From the NCBI GenBank assembly GCA_963823245.1, contig CAWGKQ010000003.1, positions 1 through 64,000 of the forward strand: 64,000 nucleotides of DNA, read 5' to 3'. The translations under genes and the position numbers were made by a program. The notes beneath the pieces were generated by a model. The model worked only from the letters and a program-made list of their open reading frames with translations. It made no database searches and was not told the DNA's origin. How positions within the stretch are numbered: the first letter of the stretch is position 1; every line of letters starts with the position of its first letter. Of this stretch, positions 8,004 through 18,028 are shown one piece after another. The stretch comes from JAWVFM01 sp963823245. Lineage in GTDB: Bacteria > Actinomycetota > Thermoleophilia > Solirubrobacterales > 70-9.

Positions 8004-8522
8004 ATGCCGAAGATCAAAGACGCGGCATCGGAGTTTCTGGCCAACACGCGAGTGGCGGTGACAGGCGTCTCACGAGAGCCGAAGGGCCACGGGAGCAACG
8101 TCGTCTACCAGCGGCTTCGCGAGCGTGGCTACGAGGTATTCGCCGTCAACCCGAACGCAGACGAAGTCGAGGGGGATCGCTGCGACCACGACGTTCGCTC
8201 AATCCCCGGTGGGGTAGATGCCGTCGTTATCGCCAGGCCCGAAATCCGGACCCCCTCCCGCGTACTCGCTGAGAGTGAAGACACGCATCGCCCGGTGAAA
8301 AGTGCTGTGGGCTCGAACATACGACAACCGCATCAGGCACGTCTGGATACACCGCGGACCCGGTGCCGGGAGCGTCTCCGAGGTGGCGGCCGACTACGGG
8401 CGCAAGCATGAGCGGTGATCGACGGCGGTTGTCCGTGCATGTTCGAGCCCACAGCGGACTTTGGTCACCGGGCGATGCGCGTCGTCTTCACTCTCAGCGG
8501 CAACGTACCGCGGGAGGTGTGA
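8004..8522 (+). pseudogene. CoA-binding domain protein, broken
   Basis: The N-terminal half is a clear CoA_binding Rossmann domain (VAVTGVSREPKGHGSNVVYQ, VFAVNPNADEVEG, GGVDAVVIARPE). The expected continuation IRHVWIHRGPGAGSVSE is present further on but in another frame, and the end (IDGGCPCMFEPTADFGHR, then SGNVPREV) is in a third. Between the first two parts lies 8261-8335, an inverted copy of the gene's own 3' end. A second one-base shift lies near 8410. The gene cannot make a full product as written. Confidence 0.75.
8261..8335. repeat. Inverted copy of 8428-8506
   Basis: Read on the minus strand, these 75 bases give GTTCGAGCCCACAGC, then CACCGGGCGATGCG, then TCTTCACTCTCAGCG. They match 8436-8500 on the plus strand with a few mismatches and one small indel. 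The pair could form a long imperfect hairpin. It interrupts the CoA-binding gene. Template switching during replication is a likely cause. Confidence 0.7.
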
Positions 8523-8523
8523 G

Positions 8524-8663
8524 ATGAAGAAGCTGTTCATCGCCGCGGCGTCGTGGTCGCCGGCGTCCTTGTTGCGAGGCACCGCGCGGGTGGCATGCCG
8601 AGGCTCGACTTCGAGCAGCTGATTGAGCGGATGCCGGCGAATGCTCCGCCGAGGCAGGTCTAG
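8524..8663 (+). pseudogene. Small anchored protein, frameshifted
   Basis: GGAGG precedes ATG 8524. The start MKKLFIAAA is followed, after a one-base shift near 8550, by VVVAGVLVARHR and then LDFEQLIERMPANAPPRQV, ending TAG 8661. With the shift repaired it would be a protein of about 46 residues with one N-terminal membrane helix. I do not know its function. Confidence 0.4.
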
Positions 8664-8672
8664 GCTCCGCCC

Positions 8673-9353
8673 ATGAGCCGCCTATCGAGGCTCGTGGCCT
8701 CGGTGAGCGACCCGGGCAGCGGCTGGGATGCGCGTCTTTGGCGACGCTGGGCTCTCAACAGCGCGCTCGCCTACACGCTCATCCTCGCAGTCATTGTGGC
8801 CATCACGAGCCTCGGGCTCGATCTGACTCGCGTTGCCGTCGAACATCGCGCCCTCGGGTCGCTTCTGATCGCCACGGGGGGCGCGGTGCTCTACGGCGCC
8901 GTTCTCGGCGCCCTGCAATGGCGGGTGCTCCGCGAGCGACTCGCGATCCCCCGCCGGCCCTGGGTCCTCGCCTGCGTCGTACCCGCCGTGATCGCATGGG
9001 TCGCCGTCGTCGTCCCGGCGGGGATCTCGGCGGAGACATCCGGCCAAGATCTGCGCGTCGCCTACTTCCTCGCGGTCAGCCAGGCGCTCGCGTTAGGCCC
9101 TTTGATCGGGCTCACGCAGGCAAGAGCGCTCATGCCCCACACTCCGCGCTGGAAGTGGTGGATCCCCGCCAACATGGTTTCCTGGCTCGCGGTCGAGACG
9201 ATCTTCTACCTCGTGTCGATCGTCTTCGGCGCGTTCGGATTCGCGCACGGCGGGGGTTCGCCGCTCGAGGCCTACCTCGTCCTGATCGTGGCCGCCCCCG
9301 TCAGCGGTCGGTGGATGCTCTGGGTCACGGCGCCGAGCGCGGTCCGCCGCTGA
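8673..9353 (+). CDS. Integral membrane protein of unknown function
   Basis: A 226-residue protein with about six hydrophobic segments (near 28-50, 62-82, 95-117, 130-150, 168-190 and 198-220). It has no recognised catalytic motif. A glycine-rich turn GFAHGGG precedes the last segment. ATG 8673 follows the broken small gene by nine bases, so the two may have been co-transcribed. Codon use matches the surroundings. Confidence 0.65.
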   Translation: MSRLSRLVASVSDPGSGWDARLWRRWALNSALAYTLILAVIVAITSLGLDLTRVAVEHRALGSLLIATGGAVLYGAVLGALQWRVLRERLAIPRRPWVLACVVPAVIAWVAVVVPAGISAETSGQDLRVAYFLAVSQALALGPLIGLTQARALMPHTPRWKWWIPANMVSWLAVETIFYLVSIVFGAFGFAHGGGSPLEAYLVLIVAAPVSGRWMLWVTAPSAVRR

Positions 9354-9448
9354 GGGGGCGGCTCTCATGCGCGTCGAACGTCGGGATCGTCGTGGTCGCA
9401 GGCGCGCCGTTCCTTCATGCGAGCCGCGCGGAGCCGCCGATCCGGTGA

Positions 9449-11022
9449 TCATCGAAACAGGATCGAGCGGTCGTGGATGATGTCGCTGTACGAGGGTCCT
9501 GAGCGCGTGTGCGGATTGAGGTAGGCCCGGTAGCCGATCACCAGCGGGTAGTCGAGGCCGATTCCATCGGCCGACGGCGGACGGTAGGGGCGCGGCTCAG
9601 ACGGCTGCGGCACCTTCAGGCAGTAGGGATCGTCGCGTCCGGCGGGGCACTCGCGCCTGCTTCGCACCACAGTGACCGCGTACAGGTAGCGCGCCAGCGG
9701 GTTGTGGGGAAGGTAGCGCTTCGCGCTTCCGGTGAAATCGTGGCTGGTCATCGAGGCGACCCCGTTCCAGATCGGATCGCCACAGCCGTACAGATAGAAC
9801 GGCATCGGTTGCTCGCAGGTGTTGATCCTCCAATCGCCGTAGACGCCGAAACTGGAATAGGTGGAGAGTCCGGTGGCGGCGTGGTTAACTCCGTAGACGA
9901 CGACCCTGTCGTGGCGGCCGAGCGTGAAGTGGACCGGGTCGCCGTTGCTTGCCGTGCGCAGGTACGGCGTGTCCGAGCTCTCCCCGGCGACGAACTGGCG
10001 GTAGGCGGGCAGGCTCGGATCGTCAACCAGCACGTCCCTGGAGTCGTACCACCAGCGCTTGGAGCCGAACCTCCGCGCGGTCGTCATGCGGTGTCCGGGT
10101 GATGATCGCCTTTCCGAGCTGGTTGAGCGCGTTCTTGACGCCGGGCACTACCTCGCCCTCGGGGCGCCAGTCGCGATGGCGCGGCGGCGGCCGCGGCAGG
10201 GGATCAAGGGCCGGGGGCGTGCGCGGGGTGATCAGGAAAACCTTCGCCCAGTCGGGATCGTGGAGGTAGCGCCTGCGCGCCGCCTCGTTCTTGAAGTTCT
10301 TCGTCCGGATAGCGATCGTGAACCTGTCGTCGCTCAGGCTCGTGCCCATGTGAAGGACGCTCGAGGGGAACGTGTAGAGGTTGCGCATCGACTTCGGGTA
10401 TCCCGCCGCGTCGGCGGCCGCTGCGACGCGCTCATAGATGCCTCGGTCGGCGGTGAAGATCACCATCGTGTTCGCGTTGAACGGGTCGCCCCCTCCCTCT
10501 GTCTTGATCAGGGCGTTGTTGAGCGGGTCCCCGACCGATGCCAACAGCCAGTCGCTCACAGGCGGAGTGCTGTAGTGGCGCACCCACAGGAAGGGCGTGA
10601 AGCTGAAGTAGTCGGCGTGCGGCGGGGTCCGCCCCAGGTAGACGATTGCCTGATCGGGCCGAAGCCAGAAAGGGCCGGCGCGGCGGCTCGGGGTAGATCG
10701 CCATGTAGGGCTGGCCCAGCTCGTTGCCCGCCGCGGAGTCGAAGAATCCGCGGTCAACCATGGCAGGCAAGTCGACGGGTCCCGTCGTCCCGGCGCCCAC
10801 GGTAAAGCCATCGGACTGAAGCGCCGCGCGAAAGGCGTCGACCTGGCTGTCCGACGCGCTCGCCCGAGCCCCCATCGACGAGCGCGCGCCCTGATCGGCC
10901 CGGGCCGGGCCGCTCGCCGCGCCAGTGGCGGCCGCCCCCCCATATGCGCTGCCGCCGAGTGCGAGCAGGAGCGCCAGCGCGACGGCCTTTGAGCGGATCG
11001 ACTGATTGGCACGGCCTTCCAC
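9449..11022 (-). pseudogene. Secreted protein, two frameshifts
   Basis: Three consecutive frames join into one protein of about 520 residues. The first starts MEGRANQSIRSK with a signal peptide (AVALALLLALGGSAYG) and runs to MAIYPEPPRR. The second, from about 10685, runs from FWLRPDQAIVYLGRTPPH to LNQLGKAIITR. The third, from about 10095, runs to DIIHDRSILFR and the stop. The protein is rich in aromatic residues and looks extracellular. I do not recognise a family. Because the rest of the sequence is so well kept, sequencing error is a real alternative to decay. Confidence 0.6.
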
Positions 11023-11239
11023 GGTCTGCTTCCTCTCTTGCGGGCGGCGTCTCCCGTCTCCTATTTCCAGACGCTAGGTTGAAAGCGGGCGGCTGGCATC
11101 CCGGGCTCCCCGCACACATGCCCCCGAGAACTACGGACATGAGCGAACAACAGCCCCACGACTGAGGCCCGGCGCCCATCGTCCGTGGCTATCGACGACG
11201 ATCAAGCCCGGGCCCGATCAGCTCATGGCCGCAGAGCGC

Positions 11240-12687
11240 CTAGCCCGGGCGCCACGCGCGCGGGGCGATGAGTTCGTCGGCGGCGCTTGGACCCCAGGTC
11301 CCGGCGGCGTACGGGTGCACCGCGCCGGGAGCTTCCAGCACGGGCGCCACGATCTCCCATGACCGCTCGACCGCATCGTCACGCAGGAAGAGCGTCTGAT
11401 CGCCCGCCATCGCGTCGTGCAGGAGGCGCTCGTAGGCCTCCGCCGGCCGCGTCCTGAACGAGCCCCCGTACGAGAAGTCCATGGGCACCGCGTCCAACGC
11501 CATTCCGGGGCCTGGCTCCTTGGCCCGGAAGACCAGCGAGATGCCCTCGTCGGGCTGGATCCTCAACGCCAGGTGGTGCGCCGGCAGGCGGGCGATGCCC
11601 GCCTCCTCGAACAGCCGGCCCTCCGACTCACGCAGAGCGATCGCGACCTCCGTCGACCGATGAGGCAGATGCCTGCCCGTACGCAGGTAGAAGGGGACGC
11701 CGTTCCAACGCGGGTTGTCGATCCAGGCGCGAAGGGCGACGAATGTCTCGACGGTCGACTCCGGCGCAACCCGTTCCTCGTCACGGTACGCCCGCACCTC
11801 GCGTCCCTCCACCACGCCGGCCGAATACTGACCCCGGACGAGCTCCTCTTCGGAGAACGGGCGAACGGCCTGGAGGAGCTCCGCTTTCCGGTCACGAACG
11901 TCCTCCGCAGCGAGCGAGTCGGGCGGCTCCATCGCCACGAACGAGAGCACCTGGAGCAGATGGTTCTGGACCATGTCGCGCAGCGCGCCTGCCTCCTCGT
12001 AATAGCGGCCGCGCTCCTCGATGCCGGCAGCCTCAGCGACCGTGATCTGGACATGGTCGACCGCGTCGGCGCACCAGGCCCGCTCAACCATCGAGTTGGC
12101 GAACCGGAAGACGAGAATGTTCTGCACCGCCTCCTTGCCGAGGTAATGGTCGATGCGGAAGACCTGCGGCTCGTCGAACACCTCACACACGATGCGGCCG
12201 AGCTCACGGGCGCTCGCGAGGTCGTGCCCGATCGGCTTCTCGAGGACGATCCGCGCGCCATCCGCGAGCCCGGAATCGTCGATCCGGCGGACGATCGTCG
12301 GGACCGCGGACGGAGGTGTCCCGCAGTAGAAGAGCCGTCGACCCTCGGCGCCGAGCTCGGCGTCGAGGCCCAAGAGGCGCTCGCCAAGCGGGCCGAAGGC
12401 CTCTGGGTCGTCGAGCGGCGCGGAGACGTAGAAGAGCGCGTCCGCGAACGCCTGCCAGCGGGCGTCATCGAGTCGATGGCGGGAAACTCCTCGATCCCCC
12501 CCCGCGCGCGCTCGCGGAAGCCCGCGTCGTCGAGGGGGCTTCCGCCCGAGCCGACGATCGCGTAGTGCTCCGGCAGGAGGCCCTCGTAGGCCAGGTCGTA
12601 GAGGGCGGGAAGCAGCTTGCGGCGTGCCAGGTCGCCGGACGCGCCAAAGACGACCAGGGCCTGAGGTGGGGGCGAGGCAAGCGCCAC
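11240..12687 (-). pseudogene. zwf: Glucose-6-phosphate dehydrogenase, frameshifted
   Basis: The first enzyme of the oxidative pentose phosphate path (G6P to 6-phosphogluconolactone with NADP). GTG 12687 opens with the nucleotide motif GASGDLARRKLLPALYDL. The frame breaks near 12480-12485 in a TTT/CCC stretch, after GIEEFP, and resumes as RHRLDDARWQAF. The remainder is complete, including the active site RIDHYLGKEAVQN and the C-terminal domain to RAWRPG. Restored length of about 482 residues is normal. The shift is one base; loss of this core gene would be surprising, so assembly error should be considered. Confidence 0.85.
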
Positions 12688-12803
12688 GCAAACGATGATC
12701 CCGCATCGACCCCCGGCCGGCTGTAAGACCCGAGCGCGTTACTCGGCTCAGAGCTCGCTTAGCACCTGGCAACGGAGGAAGCCCGACGTCGTGGGCGTTT
12801 CGC

Positions 12804-12891
12804 GAGTAGCGGGGGCCCGCTACGTCTCCCAGGGTTACGCACGGATAGTCGAGGAGCTACGCGTGGCCGCATAGGGACTTTCGCTCCTCGT
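12804..12891. repeat. 88-bp direct repeat, copy 1
   Basis: Nearly identical to 20830-20917. It begins GAGTAGCGGGGGC, the same bases that end the tRNA-Met half at 46167-46180, and includes the palindrome-like TAGCGGG/CCCGCTA and an inverted pair CGAGGAGC ... GCTCCTCG. A hairpin GCCC-N8-GGGC precedes it, as terminators precede the tRNA halves. Likely a diverged attachment site. Together with copy 2 it brackets the metabolic island. Confidence 0.65.
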
Positions 12892-13019
12892 CCGTTTCGA
12901 AGTCGAGCCGGATATCCCCGAGACGCCTCCTTTCACGCGAAAGCAGCATTCTCCGCGACGCGTGGCGCAGCCGTGGCCAGCAGATCCGATGGCGGTGGAG
13001 GGCGAGAAACCTTTGGCGG

Positions 13020-13048
13020 TTGACCGCCATGCCGCCCGGGCTTAGGCT
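13020..13048 (+). promoter_or_regulatory. Promoter of the MOSC gene
   Basis: TTGACC at 13020 and TAGGCT at 13043, separated by 17 bp, fit the housekeeping sigma consensus. The start codon lies about 70 bp downstream, leaving a short leader with a good ribosome site. Confidence 0.55.
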
Positions 13049-13123
13049 AACGCCGAGCCGACCGATGGGCGCAGATGCTCTGCGGCCAAAGCGGTGAGGC
13101 TGACCAGATACAGGAGGGGAAGA

Positions 13124-14014
13124 ATGAACTCAAGCGAGCCTGTTGGCACCATCCGGGCACTGTGGCGATTCCCCGTCAAGTCGATGCGAGGCGAGGAGCT
13201 CGACGCGGCCGACCTGGGTGAGGGCGGGATCGTCGGCGACCGCGCTTTCGCGGTCCGAGACAGGGAAACAGGCAAGGTTGCGAGCGCGAAGAACCCGAAG
13301 CTGTGGCCCAACCTGCTCGGGTGCCGGGCCGCGTTCGTCGAACCGCCGCGCCCGGGCGACGAGCTTCCACCGGCGCGGATCGAGCTCGCCGATGGCAGCT
13401 CGGTGATGAGCGACGCGACGGATGCCGACGCTGTCCTGTCGCGCTTTTTCGGCCGTGAGGTGGAGTTGGCGCGCGCCGCGCAGAACGGCTACACAATCGA
13501 TCAGTACCACCCTGACGAGGAGAACTACGACCCTGATGGACACCGCGACGAGGTCGTCGAAGCGCAGCTCGGTGCGGCGTTCTTCAACGAGCGGGGGCTC
13601 CCCTCGGCGGTCCCCGAAGGCTCGTTCTTCGACCTTTACCCGCTCAGCGTGCTCACGACGTCAACCCTGGAACAGCTGGGCGAATTCGAACCAGAGAGCC
13701 GCTTCGACGCCCGGCGGTTTCGAATGAACGTGATCGTCGATACCAGCCCGCCCGGCTTCGTCGAGAACGAGTGGGTCGGTCGCACGTTCGCGATCGGCGA
13801 CGACGTAAAGATCGGCGTGTCCCTGCCAGATCCTCGTTGCGTCATGCCGAGCCTTGCGCAGGAGGACCTCCCGAAGGATGGTCGGGTCCTCAAGGCCCTC
13901 GCCCAGCACAACCGGATCGACGTCGCGGGTGCGCTCTACCCCTGCGCCGGCGTCTATGCCGTCGCGGAGTCGACCGGGACCATCCGCAAGGGCGATCGCA
14001 TCAGCCTGGTCTGA
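13124..14014 (+). CDS. MOSC-domain protein
   Basis: A 296-residue protein with MOSC_N beta-barrel (RFPVKSMRGEEL, GDRAFAVRD) followed by the MOSC domain, whose conserved cysteine is in PDPRCVMPS near residue 236. The family carries sulfur or binds molybdenum cofactor, as in mARC-type reductases. AGGAGGGG lies six bases before ATG 13124, which is preferred over the in-frame codon at 13094. The gene stands alone downstream of a clear promoter. Partner reductase is not visible. Confidence 0.85.
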   Translation: MNSSEPVGTIRALWRFPVKSMRGEELDAADLGEGGIVGDRAFAVRDRETGKVASAKNPKLWPNLLGCRAAFVEPPRPGDELPPARIELADGSSVMSDATDADAVLSRFFGREVELARAAQNGYTIDQYHPDEENYDPDGHRDEVVEAQLGAAFFNERGLPSAVPEGSFFDLYPLSVLTTSTLEQLGEFEPESRFDARRFRMNVIVDTSPPGFVENEWVGRTFAIGDDVKIGVSLPDPRCVMPSLAQEDLPKDGRVLKALAQHNRIDVAGALYPCAGVYAVAESTGTIRKGDRISLV

Positions 14015-14357
14015 GCTCGGCGACCACTGCCGGCTCTGAGGGCTGGCTCCATCCTCATGTTGGGCCCGGGCAACCGTGCCCTGCACGGGACCGCCGCGGC
14101 GCCGTAGGACACGGGCTCGGGAGTTCCGCTATGCGCGAGACACACTCCGTCCAGAAGACAGAAGATCATCCGCGCCCAACTCCCTCCGGACGTGGCGGCG
14201 GCGATCTCCGTGGCGGAGTCATCCGGCTCGCAGACTGCCTTATTCCCCGCGTCCGCGATCCCGGAGGCGGTACCGCTTCCGATGCGAAGGGGAGCCTCCG
14301 AGGAGCTCGGGCTGCCAAGAGTTGGTCAGGGTTTGGGTCCTGTCCGGGCGCGTCCAA
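14015..14357. other. Gap without a recognised gene
   Basis: About 340 bp between the convergent MOSC and ppdK genes. Short frames occur on both strands but none has a ribosome site, known motif or plausible length. No tRNA half or clear terminator is seen here. Confidence 0.4.
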
Positions 14358-17084
14358 CTATTGCGCCGACATGCCTGAGCCCCGACCACGCGCCGTGATC
14401 GCCGCCTGGGCGGCGGCGACACGGGCGACGGGGATACGGTAGGGCGAGCAGCTGACGTAATCGAGCTCGATCGAGTCGAAGAAGCGGATGCTGGCCGGAT
14501 CGCCGCCGTGTTCGCCGCAGATGCCGAGCTTCAGCTCGGGCTTCGTTTCGCGGCCGCGCTCGGCCCCGATCCGGACGAGCTCGCGGACGCCGGGGTCGAG
14601 GACCTCGAATGGGCTGCGGTCGATGATCCCTGCGGCGAGGTAGGAGGGCATGAAGCTGGCCTCGGCGTCGTCGCGCGAGAGCCCGATCGTCGTCTGGGTG
14701 AGGTCGTTGGTACCGAAGGAGAAGAAGTCGGCGTGGTGGGCGATCTGGCCGGCGATCAGGCAGGCTCGGGGGAGCTCGATCATGGTCCCGACCGAGTAGG
14801 GCACCTCGCCGTTGGCCCCGCGTCGCGCCTCCTCGGCGACGTTGGCGACGTGCTCCCGGAGCTGGCGAAGCTCGGTCTCGTAGGCGACCAGCGGGATCAT
14901 GATCTCGACGCGCGGGGAGTCCCCGGCCTCTGCCGCCTCGGCGGCGGCCTCGATCAGCGCCCGGACCTGCATCCCGTAGATCTGCGGATAGAGGAAGGCG
15001 AGGCGTACCCCCCGCGTCCCCAGCATCGGGTTGGCCTCCTGCAGGCCACGAACGATCTCGACCGCGTCGCGCGCCTGGGAGAGCCGGGTGTCCGGGGCCG
15101 CCTCGAACCGGCGCACCTCGGCCTCGAACTGCTCGACCGGGAGGAACTCGTGAAGCGGCGGATCCAGGAGCCGGACGGTCACGGGCAGGCCCCGCATCTC
15201 GTTCAGAATCGCGACGAAATCGGCGCGCTGGAGCTCCCCCAGCTGCGCGAGCGCCCCGTGGAACTCTTCCCGGACGGTCTCGAGCCCCGGCGGCGCCGGC
15301 CCCCCGTCGCCGGCCGCCTGGACTTCGGCGCGGCGCCAGCGGGCGGCGGCGACGAACATTCCCCGCACCAGGTCGGCTCGGTCCTCGCCGAAGAACATGT
15401 GCTCCGTCCGGCAGAGGCCGATGCCCTCGGCCCCGAGGGATCGTGCCTTGGCTGCGTCCTCGGCAGTGTCCCCATTGGCGCGCACGCCGAGGCGCCGTAG
15501 CTCATCTGACCAGCGAAGCACCTCGGCGAAGTCCTCGCTGATCTCGGGCTCGACGAGCGGGACCTCGTCGGCCGTAACCTGGCCGGTAGTGCCCTCGATC
15601 GCTATGAGCTCGCCCGCGGCGAGCTCCACCTCGCCGATCCGGATGACCCCAGCCTCGGCGTCGATCTTGACCTTCGATGCGCCGGCGACGCAAGGGCGGC
15701 CCAGGCCGCGGGCGACGAGCGCCGCGTGCGATGCCTTTCCCCCCTGGGCGGTGAGGATCCCGCGGGCCGCGTCGAATCCGGCAATGTCATCGGCCTCCGT
15801 GAAGGGGCGGACCAGGATCACGTCCTCGCCGTCGGCGGCGCGGCGCACCGCCTCCGACGCGCTGAGGACGATCGCGCCTCTGGCCGCCCCGGGGGCGGCC
15901 CCGATCCCGGTGGTCAGGATCTCGAAGTCGAAGGTGGGGTCGAAGACGGGATGGAGCAGTGCCTCGAGCGCCTCGGCGTCGATCGTCAGCAGTGCCTCCT
16001 CGCGGGTCAGGAGGCCTTCCCGCACGGAGTCGACGGCGAAGCGGACAGCGGCCTGGGCGGGGCGCTTGGCGGCCCGGGTCTGGAGGAGGAAGAGACGACC
16101 CTCCTCGATGGTGAACTCGACGTCCTGCATGTCTTTGTAGTGGGACTCGAGCCGCGAGAGGTCGCGCAGGAGCTGGGCATGGGCTTCGGGGGCGCGGTCG
16201 GCCAGCGCCTCGAGATCCTCCGGGTCGCGCGTGCCGGCGACGACGTCCTCGCCCTGGGCGTTGGTGAGGAAGTCGCCGGAGGGGGTCGGCTCTCCCGTTC
16301 GCTCGTCGCGGCTGAAGACGACGCCGGAGCCCGAGGTCTCGCCGCGATTGCCAAAGACCATCTGTTGGACGTTGACCGCGGTGCCCCAGTCGCCGGGGAT
16401 CCGGCCGATCCGGCGGTAGGCCACCGCCCGCTCCCCGTCCCATGAATCGAACACCGCCGTGATCGCCTCTTGGAGCTGCTCCCGCGGCTCCGGCGGGAAG
16501 GCGTCTTCGGTCGCCTTCTCGAACAGGCGCTTGAAGGTTGCGGTCAGCCCTCGCAGCTCCTCGGCGTCGAGTTCCGTGTCCGCGCTGACGCCCTCGCGGT
16601 CCTTCGCTTCCTGCAGGGCCTGCTCGAAGCTTGAGGATGGGATTCCGCGCACGACGTTGCCGAACATCTGCACGAATCGCCGGTAGGAGTCCCAGGCGAA
16701 CCGCTCGCTGCCGGTGTTGCGGGCGAGGCCCGCCACCGACTCGTCGTTGAGGCCGAGGTTGAGGATGGTGTCGAGCATCCCCGGCATCGACACGCGCGCA
16801 CCGGAGCGTACGGAGACCAGCAGCGGGTCCTGCGGGTCGCCCAGGACCTTCCCGGTCCGGCGCTCGAGCGCGGCCAGCGCCTCGTCGACCTCCTCCGCGA
16901 GGCCGGGGGGTAGCTCGTGGCCTGCCTTCATGTAGGCGACGCAGGCCTCCGTTGTGATGGTGAACCCGGCCGGCACTCGCTCGGCGCCGAGCACCCGGGT
17001 CATCTCGGCGATGCCCGAGCCCTTTCCCCCTAGGAGCTCTCGCTGGTCGCGGGACCCCTCCGAGAACTCCTGGATCCATCTCAT
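14358..17084 (-). CDS. ppdK: Pyruvate, phosphate dikinase
   Basis: 908 residues, close to the usual 870-900. Interconverts pyruvate + ATP + Pi and PEP + AMP + PPi in the cytosol. The ATP-grasp domain covers about 1-340 (LLGGKGSGIAEMTR, MVFGNRGETSGSGV), the phosphohistidine domain has GGKASHAALVARGLGRPC near residue 450, and the C-terminal PEP barrel has GLCRTEHMFF, ANPMLGTRG, FSFGTNDLTQTT and GICGEHGGDP. The threonine that normally precedes the catalytic His as TSH is replaced (ASH). The start overlaps the stop of the upstream lyase as ATGA, so the two are coupled. Confidence 0.95.
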   Translation of the reverse strand: MRWIQEFSEGSRDQRELLGGKGSGIAEMTRVLGAERVPAGFTITTEACVAYMKAGHELPPGLAEEVDEALAALERRTGKVLGDPQDPLLVSVRSGARVSMPGMLDTILNLGLNDESVAGLARNTGSERFAWDSYRRFVQMFGNVVRGIPSSSFEQALQEAKDREGVSADTELDAEELRGLTATFKRLFEKATEDAFPPEPREQLQEAITAVFDSWDGERAVAYRRIGRIPGDWGTAVNVQQMVFGNRGETSGSGVVFSRDERTGEPTPSGDFLTNAQGEDVVAGTRDPEDLEALADRAPEAHAQLLRDLSRLESHYKDMQDVEFTIEEGRLFLLQTRAAKRPAQAAVRFAVDSVREGLLTREEALLTIDAEALEALLHPVFDPTFDFEILTTGIGAAPGAARGAIVLSASEAVRRAADGEDVILVRPFTEADDIAGFDAARGILTAQGGKASHAALVARGLGRPCVAGASKVKIDAEAGVIRIGEVELAAGELIAIEGTTGQVTADEVPLVEPEISEDFAEVLRWSDELRRLGVRANGDTAEDAAKARSLGAEGIGLCRTEHMFFGEDRADLVRGMFVAAARWRRAEVQAAGDGGPAPPGLETVREEFHGALAQLGELQRADFVAILNEMRGLPVTVRLLDPPLHEFLPVEQFEAEVRRFEAAPDTRLSQARDAVEIVRGLQEANPMLGTRGVRLAFLYPQIYGMQVRALIEAAAEAAEAGDSPRVEIMIPLVAYETELRQLREHVANVAEEARRGANGEVPYSVGTMIELPRACLIAGQIAHHADFFSFGTNDLTQTTIGLSRDDAEASFMPSYLAAGIIDRSPFEVLDPGVRELVRIGAERGRETKPELKLGICGEHGGDPASIRFFDSIELDYVSCSPYRIPVARVAAAQAAITARGRGSGMSAQ

Positions 17085-17965
17085 CGGATTGATCCGGCCT
17101 GCGACCTCTCCCCGGCGGCGGCCCGAGCCAGCAGCGCCTCGGCCCGCTTACGGCTCGCCTCGTCGATCATCTCCCCGTCGACCAGCACCGCGCCGTCGCT
17201 CGCGACGGCGAGCGCGTCGAGGATCGCATGGGCCCACGCCGTCTCCTCGGGCGTTGGGGAGAAGAGCTCGTTGAGCGGCTCGATCTGGGCCGGGTGAAGC
17301 GCCCACTTTCCGTCGAATCCCAGCTCGCGCGCGTGCCCGGCAGAGGCGCGCAGCCCCTCGGCATCGGAGATCAGAAGGTATGGACCGTCGATCGCCTGCA
17401 GACCGGCTGCGCGCGCAGCCACGAGCACGGCCCCGCGGACGAAGTCCCAGCGGGGCCCCTCCTCGGGCGAGAGGAAGCCGAGCGAGACGCTCATGTCCGC
17501 CGGTCCGAGAATCAGGGACTCGAGAAGTGGCGAGGCCTTGGCGATCTCGTTCACATCGCGCAGCCCTCGGGCCGACTCGATCAGCGCCTGGAGGCCGATG
17601 GGCCGCGCGCGGCCGGCCGCCCGGGCGGCCTCGGAGAGCAGTGCCTCGGCCCGTTGGAGGTCGTCCGGGCTCTCGGTCTTTGCAACGACCACCGAATCGA
17701 GACGGTCGCCGGCCCCGGCTACCGCCCGGGCGTCGTTCTCGAACCAAGGTGTCGAGGTGCCGTTGATGCGGACGCTCACGGTCGCCGAGGCCCACCGGCC
17801 CCGTGCCAGTGCCTCCGCGACAGCCGCCCTCGCCTCCTCCTTCTGCTCGGCCGGCACGGAGTCCTCGAGGTCCACCACGACCTCGTCCGCCACCACCTCC
17901 GACACCTTGTCGAGTTTCCGGGACGGGCGAGCCGGTACGGAAAGGCAGGAACGCCGAGCCCTCAT
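17081..17965 (-). CDS. HpcH/HpaI-type CoA ester lyase
   Basis: A 294-residue CitE/malyl-CoA lyase family protein. Motifs: RSCLSVPA at the start, VVVDLEDSVP near 29 (metal-binding Asp-Glu), QALIESARGL near 125, GPADMSVSLG near 152 and WALHPAQIEP near 220. Family members cleave malyl-, beta-methylmalyl- or citramalyl-CoA to glyoxylate or pyruvate plus an acyl-CoA. It is first in an operon with ppdK and divergent from mch/mct-like genes, which favours a citramalyl/methylmalyl-CoA role. Exact substrate is inference. Confidence 0.88.
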   Translation of the reverse strand: MRARRSCLSVPARPSRKLDKVSEVVADEVVVDLEDSVPAEQKEEARAAVAEALARGRWASATVSVRINGTSTPWFENDARAVAGAGDRLDSVVVAKTESPDDLQRAEALLSEAARAAGRARPIGLQALIESARGLRDVNEIAKASPLLESLILGPADMSVSLGFLSPEEGPRWDFVRGAVLVAARAAGLQAIDGPYLLISDAEGLRASAGHARELGFDGKWALHPAQIEPLNELFSPTPEETAWAHAILDALAVASDGAVLVDGEMIDEASRKRAEALLARAAAGERSQAGSIR

Positions 17966-18028
17966 CCACCATTAGCATATTTCCTCAGCTAGCTTCATTT
18001 GCCTCAAGGTTCACGAGGAGAGGGCACT

